A stretch of DNA of 39,166 bases from Pseudaestuariivita atlantica (GCF_001205715.1 NZ_AQQZ01000012.1:1-39166), one strand, 5' to 3'; positions 16,654 to 24,349 are shown, numbered from the stretch's first letter. The notes: generated by a model not told the origin, from the sequence alone. Translations and numbers: made by a program.

Positions 16654-17913
16654 ATGCCCGAAGACGGCGAACGTGCAAAAGCCAATGTCCCGCGCGAAGG
16701 CGACTACATCCCGCGTTTCCTGATCGACGAAAGCCCGATCAAGGAGGTGCATGCCTTTTGGCTTGCGGGCATGTCCTGTGACGGTTGCTCGATTGCTGCC
16801 GTGGGCGCGAAGCATCCGACGGTCGAACAATTGATCACCGGAACCATTCCGGGCCTGCCGAAGGTTGTGTTGCACCATCCGGTCTTGTCGGTGACGGCTG
16901 GGCATCGGTTCATGCAGGCCTATCACGACGCCAAGAACGGCAAGCTGGGTGCGCCATATGTGGTGATCCAGGAAGGCTCGGTTGCCGATGAGGATATCGC
17001 CGGGGCCTTCGGCGGGTATTGGTCGGCCATGGGGGCCGATGACGAAACCGGCCAGCCGATCCCGACAGCCCATTGGTTGCGCGACCTGGCACCCGGCGCA
17101 GCTGCGGTGATCGCAGTCGGGACCTGCGCGACCTGGGGCGGCATTCCGGCGGCCTCGGGCAATCTGACAAACGCCATGTCGGTGATGGACTATCTGGGCA
17201 AAGACTACTTGTCGGCGCTTGGCTTGCCGCCGATCAACATCCCCGGATGCTCTCCCCTGGGCGACAACATCACAGAAACCGTAGCCTCGGTGCTGATGTT
17301 CCTTGCCGGCGTCGGCCCGCTACCCGAATTTGACGAGTTGGGCCGCCCGGCCTGGATGTTCCAGTCGACTGTACACCGGGGCTGTGTTCGCGCAGGAAAC
17401 TACGAAGAAGGCAAATTCGCTGATGAATACGGGCAGAAAGAATGCCTGGTCGAGCTGGGCTGCTGGGGCCCCGTGGTGCAATGCAACATGGTTTCGCGCG
17501 GGGCCATCGGCCACAACGGCGGTTGCATGAACACCGGCGGCATTTGCATCGGATGCACCATGCCCGGCTTTCCGGACGCTTTCGCACCCTTCTACAAACG
17601 CCCGCCCGGAACACTTGTGTCCTCGAATATTTCGCGCGGTGCGGGTTCCTTTGTGTCCTATCTTAGGAAATTCACCCAACGTAGTCGCAATCTAACGCCG
17701 CGCTGGAAAGAAGAGGCTCATGTGCCATCTGGTTGGGCAAATGTCGTTGGTGAACCCAGTCGCACCGACAAGGCAGTCAGCTTCTTTTATGAAAAGCTGA
17801 AGGGGATGGGGACCGAATTCACGCCTGGCTCAGACCGGCAGAAAAAACTGCAAAAATCGGCGTCGCGCTACCTTGAGAAGGGAACAGCGCAAGACAAGAT
17901 GGCGGCGGAATAA
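16654..17913 (+). CDS. [NiFe]-hydrogenase small subunit
   Basis: The electron-transfer subunit, 419 residues. Cluster ligands can be placed: proximal C42, C45 (SCDGC), C158 (GTCAT) and C199 (PGCSPLGD); distal H241, C244, C264, C270; further C277, C291, C298, C301 for the medial site. There is no twin-arginine signal and no C-terminal membrane helix, so the enzyme probably stays in the cytoplasm, unlike membrane-bound group 1 uptake enzymes. The IPGLPKVVLHHPVL segment resembles actinobacterial-type (group 1h) enzymes, but those, from memory, have Asp at the second CxxC position, here C45. About 100 residues follow the last cluster ligands. GGAGAAGG precedes the ATG. Exact subgroup is undecided. 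Confidence 0.93.
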   Translation: MPEDGERAKANVPREGDYIPRFLIDESPIKEVHAFWLAGMSCDGCSIAAVGAKHPTVEQLITGTIPGLPKVVLHHPVLSVTAGHRFMQAYHDAKNGKLGAPYVVIQEGSVADEDIAGAFGGYWSAMGADDETGQPIPTAHWLRDLAPGAAAVIAVGTCATWGGIPAASGNLTNAMSVMDYLGKDYLSALGLPPINIPGCSPLGDNITETVASVLMFLAGVGPLPEFDELGRPAWMFQSTVHRGCVRAGNYEEGKFADEYGQKECLVELGCWGPVVQCNMVSRGAIGHNGGCMNTGGICIGCTMPGFPDAFAPFYKRPPGTLVSSNISRGAGSFVSYLRKFTQRSRNLTPRWKEEAHVPSGWANVVGEPSRTDKAVSFFYEKLKGMGTEFTPGSDRQKKLQKSASRYLEKGTAQDKMAAE

Positions 17914-17923
17914 GGGGGCGGGA

Positions 17924-18205
17924 ATGACACTCTGGACACTCGGATTTCTGGCGGGCCTTCTGGTGGTTCTCATCGTCGCGACGCTTCTGATCGGCATCCT
18001 GATGCAGGCGCGCCGCATCCTTGGGCTGGCGAAAACCGCCTCCGCCGTGGTGGCCGAGATCGACACGAATACCCGCTCGGTCTGGTCTCTGACGGCGACG
18101 AACTCGGTGGCGAAGGGGCTGCTCGACGGCGCGCAGGCCATCGACGAGAACGCGGCGGCCATCGTCCAGGCAGTCAGCCATGACCAAAACGACAGCGCGG
18201 CTTGA
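17924..18205 (+). CDS. Small single-span membrane protein 1 of 5
   Basis: A 93-residue protein with one strong N-terminal membrane helix (about residues 5-27) and a C-terminal soluble helix (about 28-90) of amphipathic, coiled-coil-like composition. I know no named family. It starts 10 bases after the small-subunit stop, behind GGGGGCGGG, and heads a run of five similar genes placed between the two hydrogenase subunits. A role as membrane anchor, spacer or quinone-site partner of the hydrogenase is inferred from this position only. The start is ATG 17924, since upstream residues of the frame lie inside the previous gene. Confidence 0.82.
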   Translation: MTLWTLGFLAGLLVVLIVATLLIGILMQARRILGLAKTASAVVAEIDTNTRSVWSLTATNSVAKGLLDGAQAIDENAAAIVQAVSHDQNDSAA

Positions 18206-18217
18206 GGGAGGAACAAG

Positions 18218-18541
18218 ATGGGCCTGATCCACGGAACAAATCCAATCGCAAGCTGGTGGTTCGCAATCATCATTGTCGCCGTCGTTACCGTCGTGGTCGC
18301 GGTGCTGCTTATCCAGATCATCCGCACCGCCGCCGCCATTGATGAAGAGGTCGCTACCGTCTGGGCCAATGGTCAGCGCGTAGCGAACAACACGATCCAC
18401 ATCGCGGTGCTTTATAGAACGCATGAATACGTGCAGGGCATTCTGGGTCGCGCAGGCCGCATCCTTGGCAGTGCCGAGGCCATTCGCGACCATGCGCAGG
18501 ATTGCCCAAGCTGCCCGAAATGCATTTGGCACAGGGGTTAG
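18218..18541 (+). CDS. Small single-span membrane protein 2 of 5, Cys-rich tail
   Basis: A 107-residue protein with a membrane helix at about residues 13-36 and a soluble part that ends in C-P-S-C-P-K-C (residues 97-103), then IWHRG. The C-x2-C-x2-C tail is the only cysteine cluster among the five mini-proteins and could bind iron-sulfur, heme or another metal; this makes it the best candidate for a direct electron-transfer contact. GGGAGGAACAAG precedes the ATG. It lies 12 bases after the first mini-protein gene and 3 bases before the third. No family recognised. Confidence 0.82.
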   Translation: MGLIHGTNPIASWWFAIIIVAVVTVVVAVLLIQIIRTAAAIDEEVATVWANGQRVANNTIHIAVLYRTHEYVQGILGRAGRILGSAEAIRDHAQDCPSCPKCIWHRG

Positions 18542-18544
18542 ACC

Positions 18545-18841
18545 ATGATCACCTTGCTGACATTCATCACCTGCCTCGCCACGCTGGTTTTCCTTGGCAT
18601 CGTGGCGGCGGCACTGATTCGGATAAACGAGGCGCTCGAAAGTATCGGCGGAACTGGTGAGAGCTATCTGGCAAAGCTGCGCCTGGGTCTCAGGGCCATC
18701 GAGCGCGAGACATCGCACTTGCCCGCCGCCGCGCCCGCGCTGAATGCCGATCTTGGCGCAATTGCCGAAGGGCTGACAGCGGTGGACGCAACTTTGGGCG
18801 AGGTTCACTCCGCCCTTGTCGCACAGGAGAGCGGATCATGA
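18545..18841 (+). CDS. Small single-span membrane protein 3 of 5
   Basis: A 98-residue protein: membrane helix at about residues 2-25 with a single C10, then a mainly helical soluble domain (RINEALESIGG, LRLGLRAIERETSHL, LNADLGAIAEGLTAVDATLGEV) with regular hydrophobic spacing. It resembles the fifth mini-protein in the segment I-x-EGLTA(V/L). Its stop overlaps the next start by 4 bases (ATGA), which ties their translation. Function is unknown beyond the hydrogenase context. Confidence 0.82.
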   Translation: MITLLTFITCLATLVFLGIVAAALIRINEALESIGGTGESYLAKLRLGLRAIERETSHLPAAAPALNADLGAIAEGLTAVDATLGEVHSALVAQESGS

Positions 18842-19137
18842 GCACCCTTGCCCTGACCATCTGGATCGTCACCCTTGTCATTGTTGTCGTGGTGATCGTG
18901 CCCCTTGCCCTGGCGCTTCTTTCGCGCGCCCTCAGGAATGCCCGCGCCATCGAGGGCTATCTGGAGGACATGCTGGAAGCCGGGGTCAAGATCGTCGGCC
19001 ACACCAAGGCCATTCCGGCACTTGACGACACTCTGGCGACCGCCGCTGCCATGGCACCGGTCGCCACAGCCATCGAGGAAAAAACCGGCATCGTGGCCGG
19101 AATGCTGGCCAAACGTGCCGAGGAGGACCCGTCATGA
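18838..19137 (+). CDS. Small single-span membrane protein 4 of 5
   Basis: A 99-residue protein with a long, valine-rich membrane helix (about residues 5-30) followed by a soluble helical region (NARAIEGYLEDMLEAGVKIVGHTKAIPALDDT and on) ending in a charged tail. The arrangement matches its four neighbours. It overlaps both the preceding and following genes by 4 bases (ATGA at 18838 and 19134). The tight coupling suggests the proteins are needed in fixed amounts, as in a membrane subcomplex. No family recognised. Confidence 0.82.
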   Translation: MSTLALTIWIVTLVIVVVVIVPLALALLSRALRNARAIEGYLEDMLEAGVKIVGHTKAIPALDDTLATAAAMAPVATAIEEKTGIVAGMLAKRAEEDPS

Positions 19138-19409
19138 TCGCAACCCTTGGCATCATCTCGCTGGTGGTCGTGCTGTTGATCGTTCTGGTCGTCGCCTACC
19201 ATCTGATCGGCATATATGTTGCCTTGAAGCGCGGCGCCGATCATCTTGAGGCGCTGGCCGGTGGGCTGGTGGCCATCCGCGACAACACGGGGCCCCTGAA
19301 CGGACGCGTAGACGAGATCAACGAAGGGCTGACCGCCCTTGTCGCACCGCTTCTGGCGGCCAATGGTAACCTGGCTGCGATTGTCAAAGTCGCCGGAACC
19401 CGGACATAA
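19134..19409 (+). CDS. Small single-span membrane protein 5 of 5
   Basis: A 91-residue protein with a membrane helix at about residues 4-27 and a helical soluble part containing DEINEGLTALVAPLLAANGNLAAI, similar to part of mini-protein 3. It is coupled by a 4-base overlap to mini-protein 4 and ends 27 bases before the large-subunit start. The five genes share length, topology and position and may have arisen by repeated duplication, but the sequences have diverged far, so paralogy is only likely. Confidence 0.82.
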   Translation: MIATLGIISLVVVLLIVLVVAYHLIGIYVALKRGADHLEALAGGLVAIRDNTGPLNGRVDEINEGLTALVAPLLAANGNLAAIVKVAGTRT

Positions 19410-19436
19410 GAACGAAAACGGAAGGAAGACCCGTCC

Positions 19437-21317
19437 ATGTGCTTTGAAAACCTGCCGATCGAGTTCGATGACCAGGGCAATGCCTTCCTGAAAGAAGGTG
19501 TGCGCAATCCGTATGAATACCAGACCCGAACGCTGGAAGAGCGCGAAACCAAGCTGAAGGAACTCGCGGTCAAGAACGGCCAATTGGCGGATGTGGATTT
19601 TGACCCGGTGACGCGTGTTGCGGGGGCCTTGGCCTTTCATTCAACCGTCGATCTGAAGGAAGGCAAGATCCTTGAGACCAACGCAATGGCGACGCTCTTT
19701 CGCGGCTACGAGGTGATCTTGCGCGGACGCGACCCCCGCGATGCCGCTTTCATATCGTCGCGCGCCTGCGGCGTCTGCGGCGGTGTTCACTCGACCGCCT
19801 CGGCGCTGTCCATCGAGATGGCGCTTGGCATCAAGCCCCCGCCTTTGGGCATCGTCGTGCGGAACCTGCTTCTCAGCTGCGAATATCTTTACGACAATCC
19901 TTTGCACCTCTTCGTGCTGTCTGGCCCTGATTTTTCGGAATCGCTCGTCAAGGCCACGAACCCCGAAGTCTGGGACAAGGCGCAAACGGCGGCTGCTCCG
20001 GGCAAGGACATGCACGGCTACGAAACGATTGCCGAGATCATGACCGATCTCAATCCGCTGACCGGCAAGCTGTACCTGGAAGCCTTGAACATGACCCGTG
20101 TCGCGCGCGAGGCCTACGTTCTTTTGGGCGGCAAGTACCCGCACCCCGAAACGATCATTCCAGGCGGTGTCACAACAACGATCACCACCACAACCTTCAA
20201 CGAATTCTACCTGAAGATCTCGCAATTCTTCGACTATGCCAAGAAATGCGTCGCAATCTGGGATGATGTGTTCGACTTCTTCTATGACTGCGATCCGAAG
20301 TACAAAGAGGTCGGCCGGATCCCGGCAACCATGATCGATTTCGGACAGTGGGATCACGAAGATTACTACGATGCCTCTTACGAGAACTGCAACGCCTGGG
20401 GGGAAAAGCGCTGGTCGACGCCCGGTGTCGTGGTCAACGGCAAGCTGGTCACAACGCGGCTGACCGACATCAATGTCGGCCTCGAAGAGTTCGTCGAACA
20501 TTCCTACTATGAGAAGTGGGAAGACTATCCGTTCAAGACCGATCCCTTGGGCAACCCTTTGTCCCCCAATCATCCATGGAACAAGACCACCATTCCACGC
20601 CCCGGCGCGCAGAACTGGAAGGAACGCTATAGCTGGTCGACCACCCCCACTTGGGACCGGATGACGTTCGAGGCGGGCGCCTATGCACGGGTCTATATTT
20701 CCGCCATGGCGCAGAAGATTCCCGAAAGCGAATACTTCGAATCGACCGGCCACAGCCTGAAACTGAACATTCCAAAGGGCGAGGCTTTGCCGGCGGCCAA
20801 TCTGGAATGGCACGTGCCCGATGTCTGGAATGCCTTTGAACGCAACCGCGCGCGGGCCTATGCTGTGGCCTTCAACCTACTTGTGACGCTGGAAAACCTG
20901 GTCCGCGCCTTCGATCTGCAAAAGCAGGGCGAAACCAAGGTGGCAACCCCGTTCGAGATCCCGAAGAAAGGCCACGCCATCGGCGCGGGCTTCTGGGGCG
21001 CGGGTCGTGGTTTCCTTAGCCACCATTGCGAGATCAAGGACGGGCTGCTTGCGAACTACCAGATCGTGACGCCCTCGACCGTGAACGCCTGCCCCGCCAC
21101 GCCCTGGGGCGAAGGCGGACCCTATGAGCGCGCGGTGATGAACACGCCGATCATTGAAACGGCCTTCAACGACGAAAAGGATTTCCAGGGCATCGACATC
21201 CTGCGGGCGCTGCGCTCGTTCGATCCATGCATGCCGTGTACGACCCATGTGATGGTTGAAGGCTCGGACCGCGTCGTGACTCGCGAAGTCACCACCTGCG
21301 CCTGCGGGATCGACTGA
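19437..21317 (+). CDS. [NiFe]-hydrogenase large (catalytic) subunit
   Basis: The 626-residue catalytic subunit, site of H2 splitting. The nickel-binding motifs are intact: R109-x-C111-G-V-C114-G2-V-H118 near the N-terminus and D596-P-C598-M-P-C601-T-T-H604 near the C-terminus. A 22-residue tail follows H604 and would be removed by a maturation protease; it unusually contains its own C-A-C (TTCACGID). Length and the long insertions rich in Trp and Tyr (about residues 290-430) exceed group 1 respiratory enzymes and resemble the group 1h/actinobacterial type or related groups. GGAAGG precedes the ATG. It is separated from its small-subunit gene by 1.5 kb. Confidence 0.95.
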   Translation: MCFENLPIEFDDQGNAFLKEGVRNPYEYQTRTLEERETKLKELAVKNGQLADVDFDPVTRVAGALAFHSTVDLKEGKILETNAMATLFRGYEVILRGRDPRDAAFISSRACGVCGGVHSTASALSIEMALGIKPPPLGIVVRNLLLSCEYLYDNPLHLFVLSGPDFSESLVKATNPEVWDKAQTAAAPGKDMHGYETIAEIMTDLNPLTGKLYLEALNMTRVAREAYVLLGGKYPHPETIIPGGVTTTITTTTFNEFYLKISQFFDYAKKCVAIWDDVFDFFYDCDPKYKEVGRIPATMIDFGQWDHEDYYDASYENCNAWGEKRWSTPGVVVNGKLVTTRLTDINVGLEEFVEHSYYEKWEDYPFKTDPLGNPLSPNHPWNKTTIPRPGAQNWKERYSWSTTPTWDRMTFEAGAYARVYISAMAQKIPESEYFESTGHSLKLNIPKGEALPAANLEWHVPDVWNAFERNRARAYAVAFNLLVTLENLVRAFDLQKQGETKVATPFEIPKKGHAIGAGFWGAGRGFLSHHCEIKDGLLANYQIVTPSTVNACPATPWGEGGPYERAVMNTPIIETAFNDEKDFQGIDILRALRSFDPCMPCTTHVMVEGSDRVVTREVTTCACGID

Positions 21318-21326
21318 GGACGCATC

Positions 21327-21977
21327 ATGGCTCAACCGCGCGTGACGATCGGGATTGTCGGCTATTCGGCGGTTGTCGACAGCTACCCGCTTGGCCCGAA
21401 GCTGATGCGCGACTTGGAAGCGGCCCTTCAGGACGCGCCTCACGTCTCGGTTGAGAATTTCACCTGGAGCCCCGTCCATGTGGTGCAAAGGTTCCAGGAC
21501 GGCGAGCTTGAGCGACCCGACCGGATCGTTCTGGTCGGGTTGGCAGCAGAGAGCGCCGCGCCAGGGACTGTCGCTGCGTACCGCTGGCGCGGCGGACACC
21601 AACCCGAAGCCAAGGTGCAGGAAAGGGTCTATGAGGCGGTGACCGGCATCGTCGATTTGGAAAATACGCTGATGATCGGCAGCTATTTCGACGTCTGGCC
21701 TAGCGAGTGCTTCACGGTCGAAGCCGACCTTGCCCCTGACACCTTCGGTCGCCTTGTGATGGCCGAGAACGAGGGCCGCGCCAGTCCCGAGAAACTTGAA
21801 ATCGAGCTTGGCTATGCGCCGGACAAGATACGCGAAAAGCTGGTCGCGCAGGTCACCACGCTTGCAATGAAGGGCGTGGATGCGCAGAATTCAACCGTGA
21901 CCGACAAGACAGCGGACATGCTCTGCCCGGTGCGGTCATTTGCGGAAACCCACGTGGCGAACGCCGCGGGAGGCTGA
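21327..21977 (+). CDS. Divergent hydrogenase maturation protease-like protein
   Basis: A 216-residue soluble protein whose N-terminus (IGIVGYSAVVDSYPLGPKLM, about residues 8-27) and middle (PDRIVLVGLA, PGTVAAYRW) follow the pattern of the HyaD/HybD endopeptidase fold, but the usual GN-x2-x2-DDG box is replaced by GYSAVVDSYPLG and the metal ligands are not clearly kept. The canonical protease is encoded separately at 23064. It may therefore be a non-peptidase chaperone for the large subunit, or the protease for another substrate. It starts 9 bases after the large-subunit stop behind GAGGA. Confidence 0.6.
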   Translation: MAQPRVTIGIVGYSAVVDSYPLGPKLMRDLEAALQDAPHVSVENFTWSPVHVVQRFQDGELERPDRIVLVGLAAESAAPGTVAAYRWRGGHQPEAKVQERVYEAVTGIVDLENTLMIGSYFDVWPSECFTVEADLAPDTFGRLVMAENEGRASPEKLEIELGYAPDKIREKLVAQVTTLAMKGVDAQNSTVTDKTADMLCPVRSFAETHVANAAGG

Positions 21978-21980
21978 TTG

Positions 21981-22337
21981 ATGAGCGATGCGAAAGACAC
22001 GAACGCGCTGGACAGGATGATTGTCCGTGAAGACGTTCTGCAGATCTGCTATTGGTACCAGGGTGAAGGCTTTGGCGACCGGTTCAATCCGCAATCCGTG
22101 ATGCCATTCCTGCAGAACGATTTTGACATCGTGACCGAAGTAATGGCCGAACTTGCCGAGGACGGGACCTTGACCCGCGAGGGCGACTTCTATCGCTTCA
22201 GCAGCGGCGGCAAGCGCAAGGCGGGCGTGATGTTCTACGAAAGCTTCACCGAGTTTCAGCAAAGCACCCATGGCGAATGCAATGCGGGCTGTTGCGATGG
22301 CGATGAGGTTTGCGATCACGAGCATCATCACCATTGA
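21981..22337 (+). CDS. Small protein with Cys/His-rich metal-binding tail
   Basis: A 118-residue protein. Residues 10-85 look like a winged-helix domain (REDVLQICYWY, MPFLQNDFDIVTEVMAELAEDGTLTREGDFYRF). The last 25 residues hold four cysteines (ECNAGCCDGDEVC) and end DHEHHHH, a natural metal-chelating tail. In a hydrogenase operon without hypA this tail is a candidate nickel store or carrier; that is inference. The ATG at 21981 follows GGAGG. The stop overlaps the likely TTG start of the next gene. Confidence 0.72.
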   Translation: MSDAKDTNALDRMIVREDVLQICYWYQGEGFGDRFNPQSVMPFLQNDFDIVTEVMAELAEDGTLTREGDFYRFSSGGKRKAGVMFYESFTEFQQSTHGECNAGCCDGDEVCDHEHHHH

Positions 22338-23062
22338 GCCAGGACCCGACCATAGCCGATGACCAGCCGCTAGTCGGCTATCGCAGCAATGAAGAATGGC
22401 AGGACCTCATGGCTCAGACGGCGGCCATGCTTGGCGCGCTGGACGAAATCGAGGACGCCGAAACCCGTGACAGGGTCTTCGCCGCCATGGCCGGGATCGA
22501 CGCGGTTCACCGCGAAGCGCTGCACCGCCTGGTGCGGCTCTTCAAGGAAGGCGTACTGGAACAGGTGATTACCGATCCGGCGATCAACTCGCTGATGGGG
22601 ATGTACGATCTTTTGCCGCCAGAGGTGCCTGGCTGTCAGAAGGTCTGGGATTTTGTCGGCGAGGATATCCCCAACCTCGCCACTCGCGATGCGGGCGTGA
22701 ACGCGGCTATCCCCGCCGAACCGCCCCATTGGTCTCCGGCGCCGCCTGATGCCCTGGCCAATGAGGGCACGGCTTATCTTTGCACTCTGGAAGAAGGTAA
22801 CGTCCTTCTGCTCCGTCTGGAGGGGGTGGATTACGCGCTGTCGGGCGATTGCCCGGACCACAGCGTTTCACTCGAAAACGGGCGGCTCGACGGCGTCATG
22901 TGGCATTGCCCGAACGGGCCTGGCTGCTCGTTCGACATCCGCAGCGGCAAGAAGTTGGGCGGCGGTTCCGCGCTTGAGTGCTTTCCTGTGAGGGTAGAGG
23001 AAGACGGCCGCCGGATGATCGGCTTTGGCGTGCCTTTTGAAGCCAAACTTCCGGCGTTCTGA
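22334..23062 (+). CDS. Rieske-like [2Fe-2S] protein with altered second motif
   Basis: About 242 residues. The N-terminal half is helical and unassigned (LDEIEDAETRDRVFAAMAGIDAVHREALHRL). The C-terminal half looks like a Rieske domain: first motif C-P-D-H-S, then, after 15 residues, C-P-N-G-P-G-C-S-F-D where a Rieske protein would have C-P-x-H-G. The second histidine is thus missing and replaced by an extra cysteine. A changed cluster type, or loss of the cluster, is possible. Rieske-type proteins are known partners of some H2-scavenging hydrogenases, so electron transfer to the quinone pool is a reasonable guess. Start uncertain: TTG 22334 (overlapping the previous stop) or TTG 22310. Confidence 0.72.
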   Translation: MSQDPTIADDQPLVGYRSNEEWQDLMAQTAAMLGALDEIEDAETRDRVFAAMAGIDAVHREALHRLVRLFKEGVLEQVITDPAINSLMGMYDLLPPEVPGCQKVWDFVGEDIPNLATRDAGVNAAIPAEPPHWSPAPPDALANEGTAYLCTLEEGNVLLLRLEGVDYALSGDCPDHSVSLENGRLDGVMWHCPNGPGCSFDIRSGKKLGGGSALECFPVRVEEDGRRMIGFGVPFEAKLPAF

Positions 23063-23063
23063 C

Positions 23064-23570
23064 TTGGGCGTGCTGGTTGCGGGCGTCGGGAACGAGTTGA
23101 AGGGCGACGATGCTTTCGGTGTTCGGGCCGCGCAGATGCTGGCCCAAGACCCGCGCAAGCCCCGCGATTGCGAAGTGCAGCAAACCGGGATCGGTGGCAT
23201 CCATCTGGTGCAGGAACTGATGCGCGGTTATTCCGCGTTGATCCTGTTCGATGCTTTCGACCGAGGCGGCAAACCTGGCGATCTTTGGCTGCTCGAACCC
23301 GAATTGCCTCAGGCCGGCGACATGAGCGACCGCGAGCGCCGCGATTTTTTTGCGGATGTTCACTACGCTACCCCGGTGCGCGCCCTGACCCTGGCACAAT
23401 CCGTGGGCGCGCTTCCGCCGCTGGTGCGGATCATCGGCTGCCAGCCCTTTGATCCCGACAGCTTCGACACTGCCATGCATCCATCCGTCGAAGCCGCCCT
23501 GCCGCGTGCCGTGGATATGGTGATCAAGGTGCTAGAGACATTCAACGGATTGGAGAGCCGGAAACCTTAG
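23064..23570 (+). CDS. Hydrogenase maturation endopeptidase (HyaD/HoxM type)
   Basis: A protein of about 168 residues of the HyaD/HybD/HoxM family, which cuts off the large-subunit tail after nickel insertion. The family box VAGVGNELKGDDAFGVRAA is near the N-terminus, and IGGIHLVQELMRGYSALILFDAFDRGGKPGDLWLLEP follows the D-A/PG pattern of the central region; H in DVHYATP is the likely third metal ligand. Start: TTG 23064, one base after the preceding stop, or GTG 23070; an ATG at 23025 would overlap the Rieske-like gene by 38 bases. It closes the plus-strand hydrogenase operon. Confidence 0.88.
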   Translation: MGVLVAGVGNELKGDDAFGVRAAQMLAQDPRKPRDCEVQQTGIGGIHLVQELMRGYSALILFDAFDRGGKPGDLWLLEPELPQAGDMSDRERRDFFADVHYATPVRALTLAQSVGALPPLVRIIGCQPFDPDSFDTAMHPSVEAALPRAVDMVIKVLETFNGLESRKP

Positions 23571-23581
23571 AAGTCTCCGGT

Positions 23582-23604
23582 CCGATTTCTTTGAAAGAAA
23601 TCGG
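23582..23604. terminator. Perfect palindrome between convergent operons
   Basis: Arms CCGATTTCTTT (23582-23592) and AAAGAAATCGG (23594-23604) are perfect over 11 bp around one G. It lies 12 bases after the hydrogenase operon and 5 bases before the end of the opposite ABC gene. In RNA the innermost pairs would open to form the loop. It may be a bidirectional terminator, although there is no long T-run; an operator is the alternative. Confidence 0.45.
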
Positions 23605-23608
23605 CATC

Positions 23609-24349
23609 TTAACTGAAAAGTGGCACCAATGCTGTCTCGGTCCTGCCGTGGTTTTCAACTTCCAGCGCTTTGACAGGGACCCCATAAAGAGCCTCAAGCC
23701 GTGCCTCGGTCAGCATCTCATGCGCCAGACCCCAATCTTGACGCTCGGGTCCGTGCATCAGCAAGACGGTGTCGGCCAAATGCTGTGCGTGCTGAGGCAC
23801 ATGGGTGGTCATTAAAACGGTCAAACCGTCTTCGGATACGATCCGCCCGAGTATCCCGAGAATAAGCGCTTGGTTCGAGAAATCGAGCGCCGAGGTCGGT
23901 TCATCGAGGATCAGGATTTCGCACTCCGAGGCCAAGGCCCGGGCGATCATCACAAGCTGTCGCTCGCCGCCCGATAGCTGGGTATAGATACGATCCGCGA
24001 AGCCGCCAATCCCAAGCCGGTCAAGCGTAAGGCGCGCGATCTGGTAGTCTTCAATCCCAGGCGTCCGGAACATCCCCACATGGGCCGCGCGTCCCATGAC
24101 CACGATATCAAGGACCCGATAGGAAAAAGACATGTCGTTCTTCTGTGCGACATAGCCGATCCGTCCATGGGTCTCGACCCGGCCTTCCGCCAGCTTCAGC
24201 AATCCTACGATCGACTTCAAAAGCGTGGTCTTGCCTCGCCCGTTAGGGCCGAGGATGGCAGCGGTCTGACCGCGCTCCAGCGTGAAGTTCACCCCTCGGA
24301 ACACCCAGTCCTCGCGGAAGCGGAAGGCGGCGTTTTCGACCCGGATCAT
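23609..24349 (-). CDS. ABC transporter ATPase, FecE/BtuD type
   Basis: A 246-residue ATPase with Walker A (GPNGRGKTT, about residues 38-46), signature LSGGERQLVMIARAL, and Walker B ILILDEPTSALD. It is of the group that drives uptake of metal chelates, heme and corrinoids. The start MIRVENAAFRF at 24349 overlaps the permease stop by 4 bases (ATGA). With the permease and the binding protein it forms a complete importer. It lies tail-to-tail with the hydrogenase operon. Confidence 0.92.
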   Translation of the reverse strand: MIRVENAAFRFREDWVFRGVNFTLERGQTAAILGPNGRGKTTLLKSIVGLLKLAEGRVETHGRIGYVAQKNDMSFSYRVLDIVVMGRAAHVGMFRTPGIEDYQIARLTLDRLGIGGFADRIYTQLSGGERQLVMIARALASECEILILDEPTSALDFSNQALILGILGRIVSEDGLTVLMTTHVPQHAQHLADTVLLMHGPERQDWGLAHEMLTEARLEALYGVPVKALEVENHGRTETALVPLFS

